From contig NC_056524.1 in assembly GCF_019175285.1 (NCBI RefSeq), positions 149,113,832 through 149,177,831 of the forward strand: a DNA stretch of 64,000 nucleotides. The letters are read 5' to 3'. Below are positions 35,125 to 47,058 of this stretch, piece by piece (position 1 is the first letter of the stretch; each line of letters begins with the position of its first letter). The notes under the pieces are model-generated. The model was not told the DNA's origin. It saw only the letters and a program-made list of their open reading frames with translations, and searched no databases. Source of the DNA: Sceloporus undulatus. Lineage: Eukaryota > Chordata > Lepidosauria > Squamata > Phrynosomatidae. The translations under genes and the position numbers were made by a program.

Positions 35125-36117
35125 AGTGTCTATTTAATTATTTCCATATTACTAGCACTTTTAAAGATTACTCTTAATTGTTCTTTAATTCTGTCGTTTA
35201 ACATTTTTATTTTAGCTAGTTTTGTTGCAAGCTTAATTCCAAGTTATTAGAAGTGGGAGTCCATATTACAAATGGACTGATTTATTAAAGGATGTCACAG
35301 CCCTAAGCTTACATGAGTGAGTCTTTTGATAGTCTCTCATTGACTCATAGAGTAGTCATAAGTCACAGTCTAGTTGAATGCAAATAACACAAAACTCATA
35401 ATCGGAGCCTTTTCATTTTGGTTCATCTGTGAGTCTTCAGAACCTTCCTCCAAATTACATCTAAAACAACATCATTTACATGGTGAAACCTAGGGATCAG
35501 TACTTCCCTCATTCCTACTCCCTTCCCAATATTGTAACATATTGCTTGATGAAGAGATCTAAAGACTTTGAAAGCTTTTATACGATTCTCTGTCTTTTGG
35601 TTTTCTGGATCGAGTTATTACAATAATGTAGATTTTGGAATTTTTCTTATGGCCAATATAAGTGCTCTTGCTTTTTTCTTTCTTTCGAAAGATGATTTAT
35701 AAATCTTTTTAAAAATCAATTATTGTTACATTGGGAAATGTAATAGTAAAAGGACCAAATACAGAGAAGTGAATGTTTTGTTTGGCAAATCTCTGACAAG
35801 TTATTGTGTTAAAGCAGTGTTCCTGTTGTTCTCCTGTAGGACCTTTAAATTTATGAAATGTGTGTCCTCAAAAGTGATAGGATAATAGTATAATGTGTGT
35901 GCAATAATCAGTTCAGATAACATGCACTGACCTGTGCTTCAAGATCTTTTGACTCTTTCTGTTGCAAGAAGTCAGTTTTGAATGATGGCCTCTTTATTTT
36001 GGTACTCTTTCGGTTTTCCAAATAAGGGTATTATAGGAACATGGATCTTGGGATTTTTCTTATTGCTAGTATAGCTAATTTTGCTTTTGGTGGTTTCTAA
36101 TGTGTTTCTTTTCTCCC
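35125..36117. other. SEC24C intron 1, 3' part
   Basis: A/T-rich intron leading to the exon 2 acceptor. No exon or repeat recognised. Confidence 0.45.
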
Positions 36118-36123
36118 TTGTAG

Positions 36124-36330
36124 GGTGTGAAGACTAGTCTGGGGATGTAAACACAATGAGTGTAAACCAGCAGACTCACACTGGGCCACCCTATGGTCAA
36201 CCGCAGCCCGGTTATCCAGGATACCTGCAGCCTGGTTATGGAGGGCAACAAATCCCAAGTGTTCCTGCCTCTCAGTATGGTGCTTATAATGGTCCAATGA
36301 CAGGATATCAGCAAACAGCCCCCCAACAAG
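36124..36330 (+). CDS. SEC24C: SEC24C exon 2, start codon exon
   Basis: Acceptor ttgtag at 36118-36123 and donor gtattc at 36331. Coding starts at ATG 36156 (context acaATGA, A at -3). It encodes MSVNQQTHTGPPYGQPQPGY onward to QQTAPQQ, 58 codons plus one base. The GQPQPxYPGY, YGAYNGP and GYQQT blocks match the N-terminus of SEC24C rather than SEC24A, B or D. This part is disordered and Pro/Gln/Tyr rich. SEC24C is the cargo-selecting subunit of the COPII inner coat at ER exit sites, paired with SEC23. The 5' UTR part (36124-36155) holds an ATGTAA start-stop at 36145-36150. Confidence 0.93.
36145..36150 (+). promoter_or_regulatory. SEC24C: AUG-stop minimal uORF before the SEC24C start
   Basis: ATG is followed directly by TAA, with only five bases (acaca) before the main ATG at 36156. 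The -3 base is G, so initiation here is plausible. AUG-stop elements are known to hold ribosomes and tune downstream initiation in some genes. A role here is inference. Confidence 0.45.
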
Positions 36331-36478
36331 GTATTCTTACTTGGAATTTAAGAAATCCATACCCAATTTGAGCTTGACCTTCAAAATTATATATGTTTAT
36401 GTAAAAATATGTAAAATGATATTTACTCTCTAGTGTTTCACTGTGACCACAGCAAAAATCCACAATACTTTAAAAATA

Positions 36479-37074
36479 CTGTATATACTTGACTATAAGT
36501 CGAATTCATGTATAAGTCAAGGGCAGGTTTTGGGGCCAGAGTTATGGGTTTTGTTATAACCCGTGGATAAGTCGACAGTAAAACTTAGGGGCATATAACA
36601 AAGAATCTAAAGGATGAAGCAAAGGAAAATGATGCCAAAGAACTTTAAAAAATCCAGAAGGCATGACTGTTTTTGCTCATACTAAAGGCTGGGTGGATGA
36701 GAGAGTAAAGAGGAATTAGTGCTTCCAGGAAAGATTATGGTCTTGCCTTTCACCAAGGAATGGTTCCTTTTTTACAAGAGTTAAAGTATGGTACAATGGG
36801 CCCTCCTCTTATGTGGGGGATCCGTTTCGGATCCCCTCACATAAGGAAAAATCCACCTATGCTCAAGCTCCATAGAAAATAATAGGGCTTGTGCATGTGG
36901 CGGAGCAGCACATGCATGCCCATTTTTCCCCTCCCCAAGTGGCTTCCGCGTAAGCTTAAAGCCATGTAAAATGTGTCCGTGGATAAGTCGACTCGGGTAT
37001 TTTGGATTTTTTTAACTAAAATTTCTAGACTTACACATGAGTATATGTCTAGACTTATATATGAGTATATACAG
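36479..37074. mobile_element. TA-flanked element with ctgtatatactYgactataag ends, copy 1
   Basis: Ends ctgtatatacttgactataa and complement-like gagtatatacag. TA at 36477-36478 and 37075-37076. Another MITE (36794 to about 36970) is inserted in it. Copy 2 is at 63377. Confidence 0.75.
36794..36970. mobile_element. TA-type MITE (caatgggccctcct) nested in the previous element
   Basis: caatgggccctcctcttatg then gggggatccgtttcggatcc and gcgtaagcttaaagccatgt. Same family as 7711 and 44326. Its absence from copy 2 of the host element shows insertion. Confidence 0.68.
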
Positions 37075-37079
37075 TACCT

Positions 37080-38290
37080 GTTCTAAGTAGTTATGTATAT
37101 AGAGGAAAGACTTTAATTGTTGACACCTCATTAAAATGCCATTATGTATTGTAAGTTGACAGGCAATGCTATTTTATGTTTGCAACTTGGGGGTTGGATA
37201 CAACAGGTTACAATAGTTTTTGGTAGTCTGTAAAGGTTAAATTTGCAAGTGGAACCCCTTGGACTATTTGGCTCTTTGAAAAAGTGGTGGTAAGTTCTTG
37301 TTGCTGGATGAGAGGGAAAGAAACCTACATCTGGACTAACAAAACTTACTAGAAGGCTATTGACTAGAATTAGAAATTAAGGTGCTGGCTTCAGAAAAAA
37401 TAGCTACTGATCAGAACAATAAATCTTAGAATCAGAATGGTTATTGGAGGTGATGTGCTTGCCCTGAAACGGTCAACAAAGTTAGGGAGCTGTCAGAATT
37501 GGAGACAGCATGCCTCCCTCCCCAATCTGAGTGAAGACATGGTCACTGGGGCCACTAGGCAGACAACATCCTGAAGGAAGAGTTGGCACACATTGCCTGT
37601 GAGGAAGGACTTATGGGAGGAGCAGTTCTTTAATACTCAGTCCTCTTCAAACAGCATTGACTGTAACACTCTGTTATGTTAAGGAGGTCTCTCACCTAGA
37701 GACTGAAAATTATACCAAAGACTTCAAATACTGGCACATTTAAACTGAAATTAATTAATACTTAGTAAAAAAAAACCACACCAAATAGCCCCTAGGATCA
37801 CATCTGAATGTTTTCTGAAGTATGCATGTTATGTTTCAGGTGTGTAGGTCTCATGTTGGACTTATGGCTGAGACAGACAAAGAGACAGACTTCCTTTACT
37901 ATTATACATTTTTCTCCATGCAACAAGAGTGACACTGTTGTGCTTTTCCCTTTGGAGGCATGTGATTGTAAAGTTGATAGGAATTGGTAGGAGGTTTGGT
38001 TTCTCCAATTTGGCTTTAATGGGTATATTTGTCAGAAGTGATGAGTTCACTCATTAAGAGGAAATTAAATGTAGCAGTCTTTGCTGTTGTGGAGTATTCT
38101 CATTTTCTTAAAATTTTAAAGTATTCATACTTGACATATCATGAGGTAGCAACAAACTATTTTTAAAATAGAGCCACCAATATAAAAAAGTTACTTATTT
38201 TGAAGCAATAAATGTTTACAGAGAGAAGTTTAATATGGCTTATATAAGGACATGAGGAAAATGCTTGATATTTATAGATGAAGAATAGTG
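37080..38290. other. SEC24C intron 2, unassigned
   Basis: No exon, RNA gene or nameable repeat. Confidence 0.4.
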
Positions 38291-38291
38291 A

Positions 38292-38602
38292 GAATAGTTA
38301 GATGTCTCAACACAATTAAAAATACAAAGTCACAATAAAAATTACAATAAACCCCTCAATCCTTCCACCATTAGAAGTAATAAAAGTACAACAGTTAAAA
38401 GTTAATCAATAACATAATATAAATAAGCAAACTGGAATGGACATTGAAGGACCATTAAAGGCGGATGGGGGTAACTTTCTTTGGGAGGTCAGTCTGGGAA
38501 GGTCCGCTGGAAGAGATTTGTCCTGACAGCCTTCTTAAAGGCATCTAAGGTGGTGATAAGACAGATCTCATCCGGCACGTCGTTCCACAATTTCGGGCTA
38601 TA
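38292..38602 (-). mobile_element. L2-like LINE 3' fragment
   Basis: Minus translation gives LWNDVPDEICLITTLDAFKK then AVRTNLFQRTFPD, the C-terminal end of L2-type polyproteins, followed by an A/T-rich 3' UTR. Confidence 0.65.
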
Positions 38603-38609
38603 ACACAAG

Positions 38610-40600
38610 TTTCAATATATAGAATGTTATGCCTTAAAAGTTATATTAGGATTTCATACATTAAAATCACCCTTTATGATTCTATGACTGTCCATGGTAT
38701 CCTTTGACACCAAAAATTGTAAACAAAGACATGAAGTTCATTGCTGACAAAAAAGATATGCCAGTCATTGCCACCTCCCAGTAGCTGGGATCATCAGGGT
38801 ATCCAGGAACCATCCAAGATTGAATAACCCAGAAGCAGACTGTTACTAACGGGTGTCACTATGCCTATCTTACATTATTCTGCTTATCTGCTTTCTGCAT
38901 TTAAGGAGTTCCCAAGCGTGACCAAAAGACAGACATTGGGCCTAGCGACTGAATAGAATAAAAATTGTTGACAGAGTGATGTCGCTTTAAATTGGCACAA
39001 TATACCACAAAGCAAACTCAAGCATATTTAGCTCTTATTGAACAGCTGGGAAGAAAAAGATGGTATCTCATTATTTGAGAAGAACCATACAGAAAGTGAA
39101 CAACCTTATACTACTATGTTTGTTCTCCCAAATAGAAAGAAAAGAAACTAAACCATTGTCATGCTCCAGGTATTGGATTGTAATTCCATGGATTGTTTAT
39201 ATATTAGGTATGGATTCTGGGAGGTGCTTCCATCTTCTAGAAAGCCACATGCCTCCCACCCTATCACTAAACAGTAGTCCTTCAAGGTTCTAAAGTTTAC
39301 TCAAGTTACAAATGCTGCATGTTAAGTCAATTCAGAAGTTAGTCCAATTTACTCTGTTGATTTCCAGTTAGATTGACAAAGTACCATATGCAGTTTAGAA
39401 TCTGGATTGGCTTTCACTCAGAATGGGTTAGAACTGTTGCTCAATGGAGGATTTGTCTGAAACAGTGTTCTTGATGAAGTTTAGACCGTTGTTTTCATCT
39501 TATTCGTAGCTCTAATATTCTTAATTGCTAGAGGCCCACTTCTTCGTAGATTTGCCCTCAAGTGTATTCCTCTGCTGAGCTGAAATGGTCTTCCTTTATG
39601 TACACTGCAGATGCATCCAAACAGATCAAAAAGACCTGAACGTTGATGATTTTGTTCCTGTTTGTTCATTCTAGAATATTTTTGTAAGCTCCTGGTATGA
39701 TCTGAGACTTTTTATGCCAGCTCCCCAGGGTGGTTTATATTAACCCAGTATAAAAAGGGAAAGTTCAGGAACAAAATCTGGGACTTTTCAGTCAGCATGA
39801 ATGGGCTCTGAGTAGAGCAGTTTTGATGTTGTCAAAGTGCTTGTGCTGCTATAGCTCTTCTGTCTTCTCTATATCTGAAGGAAATCTTAAGGAAGTGTTG
39901 CTAAACATTTCAATAACCTTTGAATGCTAAAACACTGTTTTAGTTTGGATTTGTTATATTCTGTGCATACACATTTAACATTATTGCTTATGCAGTGGGA
40001 AATTACAGCTTTTGTTTGATTTGTGCCATATGTTCAAAGTTTTTCTTGCTGGGGGTAGGGTTGAAGGGGGTGCATGCACGTATGTGTGTACACACAAACA
40101 CACACATGTATGTTGTCTTTCTAGGTTACTTTCCTACACTGGGGTTTCCTTCTAAGGGCTCTCCTGTTTCTCTCGATTCTGATGCTTCTTTTGCTCCTAA
40201 CTTCTTAGGTAAATGCTTTCCTTCTCATGTGTGGTATTTCCTGTGAAAGAATACAATTTCTAATGGTTTTTTTCCCTGAAATATGTCACATTTTGTCTCA
40301 ATGTTAATGCTAGTATTGATTTGAAATATCATGTTCTCATGTGTTCTTATGGGGAGCACATTTAATATATGATTTTCCTGTAAGTCTGATGGTAGTTAGT
40401 TGATCAAAGCTTACAAATTACACATAGGCTTTGCTTCCCAGTGTGCATAAGCTGCAGCAAAATACATGTGTGTGCATTTGTCAAATATTATAATCTGCAA
40501 GTGGCTGTGTATACTGTACTTCCTTGCATGGATGAAACAGTTCCTCTGATAATCCTGACAGCAGCTCCAATGGAAGAAAGACACAGACTGGTATTTTCTT
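38610..40600. other. SEC24C intron 2, unassigned
   Basis: About 2 kb with a short mixed AC run near 40080-40110. Nothing genic recognised. Confidence 0.4.
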
Positions 40601-40611
40601 TCCCAGTAGGA

Positions 40612-40809
40612 CTGTGGTTCCCAACCTTCCTAATGCCGTGACTCCTTAATACAGTTCCTCATGTTGTGGTGACCCAAACCCATGAAATTATTTTCATTGC
40701 TACTTCATAACTATAATTAAATAGGTGCTTTCCAGTGGTCTTAGGTGACCCCCATGAAAGGGTCATTCGACCCCCAAAGGGGTCCCGACCCACAGGTTGG
40801 GAACCACTG
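40612..40809 (-). mobile_element. SPIN-like non-autonomous hAT, copy 1
   Basis: Ends ctgtggttcccaaccttcct and gggtcccgacccacaggttg, then ggaaccactg. Internal cataactataattaaatagg and ggtgacccccatgaaagggt match the SPIN (Space Invader) consensus I recall. Target duplication cagtagga/cagtaggg (7 of 8). Confidence 0.85.
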
Positions 40810-40947
40810 CAGTAGGGCATGTACTATCTGCAGAAGGCAAAAGCAAAAAAAGTATAGATGGGAAATTGAATTTTCATAATAATGACTAAGAATTTGCTCT
40901 ATTTCCCACTGATGCTGAAATGAGTATTACTGCTGTAATTTTAAACT

Positions 40948-41100
40948 ACATGGGGCCCTCCACATTCGCTGGGGTTAAGGGCACAAGACCCCTGTGAAAG
41001 TGAAAAAACTGCAAATAAACCCCCCCCCCCCCATTTTTTTTTTTACCTGAGGGAACACTTATGTAGACATTTGTAGATTCTCCAGTGCAAACATAGACAC
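40948..41100. mobile_element. Fragment of the ccctccacatttgc MITE
   Basis: gccctccacattcgctgggg then agggcacaagacccctgtga and tagattctccagtgcaaaca, a partial relative of 25452 and 58825. Poly-C and poly-T runs at 41020-41044. Confidence 0.55.
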
Positions 41101-41109
41101 ATCTTTCTA

Positions 41110-42232
41110 CAAATAATGGGCTTATTTCTGACATTGTGGAACTCAAGTTTTTAATAGACTGCTTGTAAGATAGAGAGGTTTGAAAGCCACACATACAAAC
41201 AAAAGCCTTAGGAGCATGGATATATCCTAGGATCAAAAGATACATACAGTTTGAAAGAAGGGTTAAAGTACTTACACGTGTAGTGAATGTGTAACAGTTG
41301 GAAGATAAAACACTTGCAAGTTAAGATGTAACTGCAGGTTAGTGGACACTTGGAATATATATTCAGTGCGATTAATTCTAAACTCTTTATTTTGGCAGCC
41401 AACCAATGCCAATCTTACTTTAAGCTGCAGAATGCAATTTGTGCATGTTTGACCAAAAGTAAACCCAGTGAAATATTCAGCCTACTTGGGAATCTGACTT
41501 AGAGATCTGCTTCACTCTGCTTGTAACTTGAGTAAAACTGTTGCAGGTGCTAATCATATGCAAGCTTACTGATAAGCACATGACATGTTTGTTTGTTTTT
41601 GCTGCCTTCTTTGTTACCTTAAAATAATATAGACACTAGCCCCAAATCCATCTTCTATTTACCAATTGCATCCCCACCTCATATAGACTGCCTCTACTAA
41701 AAATGCTAATTTTAAAACATTTAACTGGGTTTACCTGTCATCAGGTACATTCTTTATGTCAAATTCAGGCTCATGTGGGGGGAGGGGGGAAAGAATGCTT
41801 AAAACTGGTTCTAATAGTTTCCAGTAATGACCGATAATACAAGTCGTCCCAGGATAATTTCATAGTTGATATTCTCAGGTAAATAGAAATTATGCAAAGA
41901 CTCCTCAGGAACACAGTGCTCTAAATAATGTTCCTCCAATGGTTCTGTTCTTTTTTTCCATACATCATACCTTTTCCAGAGATCTAATGCACATGATGCA
42001 TATGTAGAGAGAAATAGTTTTATGCTTTGTAATCAGATTTCTGTGCTGTTATTTTCTGTTTCTGCCACTATAATTTTGATGGTCATAAAGATGCAAGACA
42101 TAGTCACTATTCTTTATTGGGCTTGTGTTTATGCTGCTCTTCTAGAATTTCATACCTAGCTTATTAAAGGGTTCCCTCATAAAATGTTCCTCACTCTTGG
42201 TTAAGTGGTATATTTCTGACATGCAATTCAAT
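41110..42232. other. SEC24C intron 2, 3' part
   Basis: Nothing recognised apart from the exon 3 acceptor region. Confidence 0.4.
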
Positions 42233-42240
42233 ATTTATAG

Positions 42241-42382
42241 GTTCAGTAAGAACTCCTGCTACTTCTGGAGCAGCTGCATCAACATCTGGAACATTAGTTC
42301 CTCCTGGACAGCCTCTCTATAGTCAGTTTGGACAAGGAGATGTACATAATGGGATTCCTCCTTCTACAGTTCCATTGCAAAG
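42241..42382 (+). CDS. SEC24C: SEC24C exon 3
   Basis: Acceptor atttatag before 42241 and donor gtaatt at 42383. It completes the split Gly codon of exon 2 and encodes a low-complexity Ala/Ser/Thr/Pro stretch followed by YSQFGQGDVHNG. That block matches the YGQFGQGDVQNG block of mammalian SEC24C. It is 142 nt and ends in phase 2 with AG of an Arg codon. It is part of the disordered N-terminal arm, with no folded domain. Confidence 0.92.
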
Positions 42383-42704
42383 GTAATTATGAAAACAGTA
42401 ATCAGGCTCTGAGCCCATCATTATCATTTTCTTCTGCAGCAAAGCATTCTTATTTCAGTATACTTTTATTTTAAACATTGTTTTTCACTTTAATTGCAAT
42501 TGAACCCAAATAACCTTAAAATATATTAGGCAAACTGCCTAATTCTAAAAATATTTGTGATCTTGTGGTGGACTAATATGATTGATTAGGCATTTAAGGG
42601 AAACGTGAAGTTATGGAATTTGGCTTGAAGTGGAAGCTTGATAAATCTCAAGTACAGTAAATGGAATGGAGCTTTGAGGAAACAGGGAACAATTATTGTG
42701 CACA

Positions 42705-42830
42705 TATCTGTTTACGTAGCTTGTCGACTCAGGGTGACCCTATGAATTTCATAGGGTTTTCTCAGGCAAGAAATATTCAGAGGAATTTTTTGCCAATTCC
42801 TTCCTGTGTGGGGATTTCCCAGTTTGCCTG
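42705..42830 (-). mobile_element. SINE tail fragment, minus (intron 3)
   Basis: tcgactcagggtgaccctat, gggttttctcaggcaagaaa and ttgccaattccttcctgtg. Same tail as 24745. Confidence 0.55.
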
Positions 42831-42937
42831 TTATAAGGGAATTAGACAGGTGTTATTCCACATCATTGTTCTTTGTGGTCTTCATTTGAGTGAATGAATC
42901 AATGCAGTGAGATGGATGGTAAGATGAAAGGCTTAGG

Positions 42938-43200
42938 CCCAAAACAGATAGGGCAAAAGTGCTGCCTTCAGGTCGATCTGGGGGGTATGGTGTTCAGATG
43001 ACACACACACCTGGATCGGGCCGAGGCTGCACCACAGCCGCCTAAGACGGCCTAAACCTAGCTGCAAAAGGAGTGCAAAAACCCACTTCTTGCTGGCGGT
43101 CCATTGTAGATCATAGCAGTGGTAGCAGGCCTTGGGTCTGTGGCACCTGGTTGTCATGGTTCCGCACTGCTCCAGCCATAGGCACGGCTGGAATGGTCAG
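42938..43200. mobile_element. Diverged relative of the hairpin MITE group
   Basis: ggcccaaaacagatagggca then ctggggggtatggtgttcag and ggctgcaccacagccg keep the order of motifs of the GGCCTGTTACAG hairpins (gcc-aaa, ggaggtatgctgtttaaatg, gctgcaccaaagc), but only the left half is recognisable. Confidence 0.4.
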
Positions 43201-44010
43201 AGGCTGTTGCAAACCATCCTTCTGCTTGAGGCCTTAGTCTAGCTCTCTTTTGGTGAGATAAAAAGGATGAGATAAAAAGGAGCAGAAAAAGATGTAGAGC
43301 CAAGTGCAACAAATGTCAATATGAGTTGGAATTAAATGCAAAAAATGAATGCAAAAAACCTGGTGCAGCCCAAAATACTGGGTTTTAGGGTTATTGTTGT
43401 TGTTGTTGTTTTAAAAAAAAACTTTCAATCTACACTGTCTTCTCTTTCATACGCAGAAACAAATTATCTTAATATGTGTGCTAGGTTAAACAACAGTTTA
43501 CACCAAAAGTTCATGATTCCACAGTAGCCCCTATCAGTAAGTTAGCTTATCAGTTGGCTTCCAATTCCAACAGTGATCAGGAACCATTCCACAAGAATAG
43601 TGGAAACATCTTTCCTTTCCTGGTAGGTGTCCCATTGCATGATATCTACAGGGCTGCGACATGATTGCAACTATCAATTTACACATCTCATTGTAGACTA
43701 GATCTGATGTCTGGGGACTAGACATCATTAGCTAGTGCCTTTCTTGTTTTTACTTTGGCATGACCAATACCCACCATCCAGGTCAGTAACTTTTTAGTCT
43801 CCCATTTGTGAGCCACAGAGGCATTGAAGGACAGATTGCTTACCTGCAACTGTGGTTCTTTGAGTGGAAACCTACCCTTTAGATTCCACCTGTTTAGTAA
43901 ATTGTATAGCCACTGGGTAGATCACCTTCATTTCTTCTATACAAGGCTGAACGTGAACAATAATGGACATGCTTGATATAACAAACAACTGTCATTGTTC
44001 TTTCCAAATT
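43200..44010. other. SEC24C intron 3, unassigned
   Basis: There is a short TTG run at 43394-43411; otherwise nothing recognised before the exon 4 acceptor. Confidence 0.4.
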
Positions 44011-44021
44011 TCTCCATGTAG

Positions 44022-44194
44022 ACCTCCTCAGCAGTTCATGCCTGGCACAGCACCCGCTCCTGTTAGCCAGCCAGCAACTTTTCAGCAATTTGGGCTACCT
44101 CCAACAAGTACGCAGCAGCTGACCAATCATATGGCAGGAATGCAGATAGGCAGTGCTCCACCATCTGTCCCTGCCCCAGCTGGACTGGGCTATG
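44022..44194 (+). CDS. SEC24C: SEC24C exon 4
   Basis: Acceptor ccatgtag and donor gtaagt at 44195. It completes Arg from exon 3 and encodes PPQQFMPGTAPAPVSQPATF, then QQFGLPPTSTQQLTNHMAGM and a Pro/Ala tail ending LGYG. The PPTSxQxxxxxxGMQI block is shared with SEC24C paralogues. It is 173 nt and ends in phase 1. It belongs to the intrinsically disordered arm upstream of the Sec24 core. Confidence 0.92.
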
Positions 44195-44325
44195 GTAAGT
44201 AACTAGAATACTTGAATGCTGCATGGTTACAGTATCTACACTTTTTTTATGTTGGAGTTTCTTTGGGAATAATTTTGCTTTTAGGCTGCTACACAACATT
44301 TCTATTCTTCTCTATTTTACTAATA

Positions 44326-44534
44326 CAATCATCCCTATATGTGGGGGATCCGTTCCAGACTCTCCTGCATAAGGGGAAAAGAGCATATGCTCAAGCCCCA
44401 TAGAAAATAATTTGGCGTGTGCACACGGTGGGGCACATGGCACAGGTACACACCTCATTAATTCTAATGGGGCTTACCTTCTGCGTAAGCTCAAAGCCGC
44501 AGAAGGCAAGCCTTCCTATGAGGAGGGCTGATTG
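44326..44534. mobile_element. TA-flanked MITE (gggcccact family), intron 4
   Basis: caatcatccctatatgtggg then gatccgttccagactctcct. Right end gaggagggctgattg, TA on both sides. Confidence 0.7.
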
Positions 44535-44683
44535 TAGTATAAAATGTAGAAAAACATCTAGGTGTTGCAAATATTGTACATTATGTCGGCATTGAAATGA
44601 ATCTCAGATTGATATAATACTTAAAATGATTTCAAGATAGTAAATAACTCTTCAATCATTAGTTTCGCAAATGAAAACACTAA

Positions 44684-44916
44684 GGCCTGTTGCAGACTGC
44701 CAAAATAAAGCTGCTTCGGGTCTCTTTGGAGGTATGCTGTTTAAATTATGCATACATCCTAAGAATCCGGAAGCTGCACCAAAGCTGCACTCCGGTGCTT
44801 AGGAATGGAGTGTGGTTTTGGCGCGACCTCCGGACTCTTAGGACCCATGCATCATTTAAATAGCATACCTCCAAAGAGACCCCAAGCAGCTTTATTTTAG
44901 CAATCTGTAACAAGCC
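44684..44916. mobile_element. Hairpin MITE (GGCCTGTTACAG family), copy 5
   Basis: Ends ggcctgttgcagactgcc and ggcttgttacagattgct on the opposite strand. Arms are full length and slightly more diverged than copies 1 to 4. Confidence 0.88.
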
Positions 44917-45810
44917 TAACAATGTAGACTTACTATTTCTGTTAAAAACCCCAGTCAGAGGTGGGCAATTCATTAAGGTGCACAATGTTTTTGAGAAATT
45001 TGACTAATATTTTGCTATGTTTGATCAGTGTTATTTGAATCTGCAGGGAAGGAACTTGGCTTTCTTATAGGAAAACTGTAACTACAATAAAATTATTAAT
45101 ACAGTGGAAAATAATTCACTGTGAACTAGTTGCTATAAAAATTTAATGTCTTGCCATTTGGTCCCATTGGGATCTATGGGGGAGTATTATAGTTGTGAAA
45201 TAAATCAAAGAACAATATAAATTATACAGTGTATCAGATTTCAGTATAGTGTGACAGCTGATGCAAGAGCAAACCAACTGTTCAGTGTATCAAATGCCAA
45301 TATAATGTGGTATAGCTTTTTTAAAATTTGCAAAAGTACATGAGGATCAGCTTCCAATACTAAGGGCAGAAAAGAACAGAGAGGATTTTGTTAATAATGA
45401 GGGCTTTCTCTGATACTGAAAAACAGTATTTTATATATGTATGTATTATTTTACTTACATTCTGCCTTTCTGGTGGGGTGGGACCAGTAGACTGTGTTCC
45501 AGGCACATCTCCATTGAGAATCATTCCACAGTAGTGTGCAACCAATACTGAGTGCTTATTCCTCACCCACCTTCACTCAGATGGTGATAGCATCCAGAGA
45601 TGGGTCTTTGAAAATTACCTTAATACATGTATATGTCACTGTATTTGAGATGAATGGAAAGTAGATGCCCTTCATTATTTGAATATTCCCATATAAAGTG
45701 AAACAAAAAAAAATATTTTTAGGAAACTTGGGAGATTTACTGGAAGGTAAGATTCAGCACTTTGTGAAGAAAAATAACTTATTGTGTTCAGAGGACAATA
45801 AAAGTTAATA

Positions 45811-46003
45811 CAGTTGGCCATCATTATCTTCAGATTTCACCATCCATGGCTTGAAAATAGTCCCTCCAAAAAGCAAATCTTCAATTTGTCATTTTATATA
45901 AGGGCCACCTTACATAAATATATAATGGGACTTTTGAATATCCATGGATTTTGGTATCCATGGGAGGTCCTAGAACCAAGCCCCGGGGGATATCAATGGC
46001 ACA
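45811..46003. mobile_element. Tigger/mariner-like fragment
   Basis: cagttggccatcattatctt, then accatccatggcttgaaaat and ggtatccatgggaggtccta. This resembles pogo/Tigger-type ends (cagttggccctccgtatc...), with TA before the left end. Confidence 0.6.
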
Positions 46004-46479
46004 TCAAAAAGCAATACAATTTAATACGGCGAAATTAATACAGACTTGAAGGCATATTCACACACACATTAGACAGGTGTATGCACAAGAATTGTTTCCT
46101 GGTGTAAATCTAAGCATATATGTCAGTGTTCCCCCAATATTCTTTTTCCTCATCCACATTGTCAGATTGTTAAGGAAATAGAGAGCAGTAGGTAATAACT
46201 AATGGGAATGGTGGATAACTGCAGGTGCAACCACCATTTCAGGATATTTATCGAAGCTTCATATTTTAAGTTATCATATAGCACTCTCAGATATGTAGCA
46301 GGATTCACCAGACCAGGTAATGGATTTAGAAATCTTTAACTTTGGGTGGATTGTGTACTTCGTATTTATACAACTCTTTTATGGTGAAGTATGCTTTACA
46401 AAATGTTACCTCAGTAATATTTATACATAACATCTAAGTTTGGTCATTGTTAGCTAATTTGAATGGTTAAATCTTAGTA

Positions 46480-46700
46480 CAGTCACCCCTCCGTTCTCGC
46501 AGACTTGAGTTCCTCAGTCTTGAATATTCACGGAGGGACGGCCTCCATTAATTTCAATAAGGCGTGCCCCTGTGGCACGCGCCCCACACATACTTGGAGG
46601 CATGTACCCCATTCAAGCCTATGAGACTTGAATATAAGCAAGTTTCCATTTCTGCACGGGGGTCTGGAACAAATCCCCTGCGAAAACGGAGGGCCGACTG
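46480..46700. mobile_element. TA-flanked MITE, cagtcacccctccg type
   Basis: cagtcacccctccgttctcg to gcgaaaacggagggccgactg, TA on both sides, palindromic arms. Confidence 0.75.
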
Positions 46701-46892
46701 TAGTACTGTATATACATAGGAAAAAATTGAATACATACATAGAGACAGATTTAGTAACACTATTATGGTCAATGATACTTAACTTAATAATGATTAACTT
46801 AAACCCCAGTGATTTTAAAGGTCTTCTCTTAGTATGACTGTAAATCATTGTAAATTAGACAAATTCTAAGAAATACTGTAGTAATAAATAAA

Positions 46893-47058
46893 ATCTTTAT
46901 TTATATTTCCCGCCTCTCCCCATGGATCGAGGCGGGCGCACAACAGCTAAGAATCAGCATTACAATGCATAAATGTCACAACTCACAATTTCATACATAT
47001 ATTGATTACCTGTCGATTATAAAACAATATAAAAATTATTATTACAAATAGAAACAAA
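46893..47058 (-). mobile_element. LINE 3' tail, minus
   Basis: atctttatttatatttcccg then cctctccccatggatcgagg, the complement of a common squamate LINE 3' end. Confidence 0.5.

Noticed and set aside
36331-36371. Extension of the exon 2 frame past QQG
   Set aside because: Crosses a good gt donor and loses similarity to SEC24C at that point.
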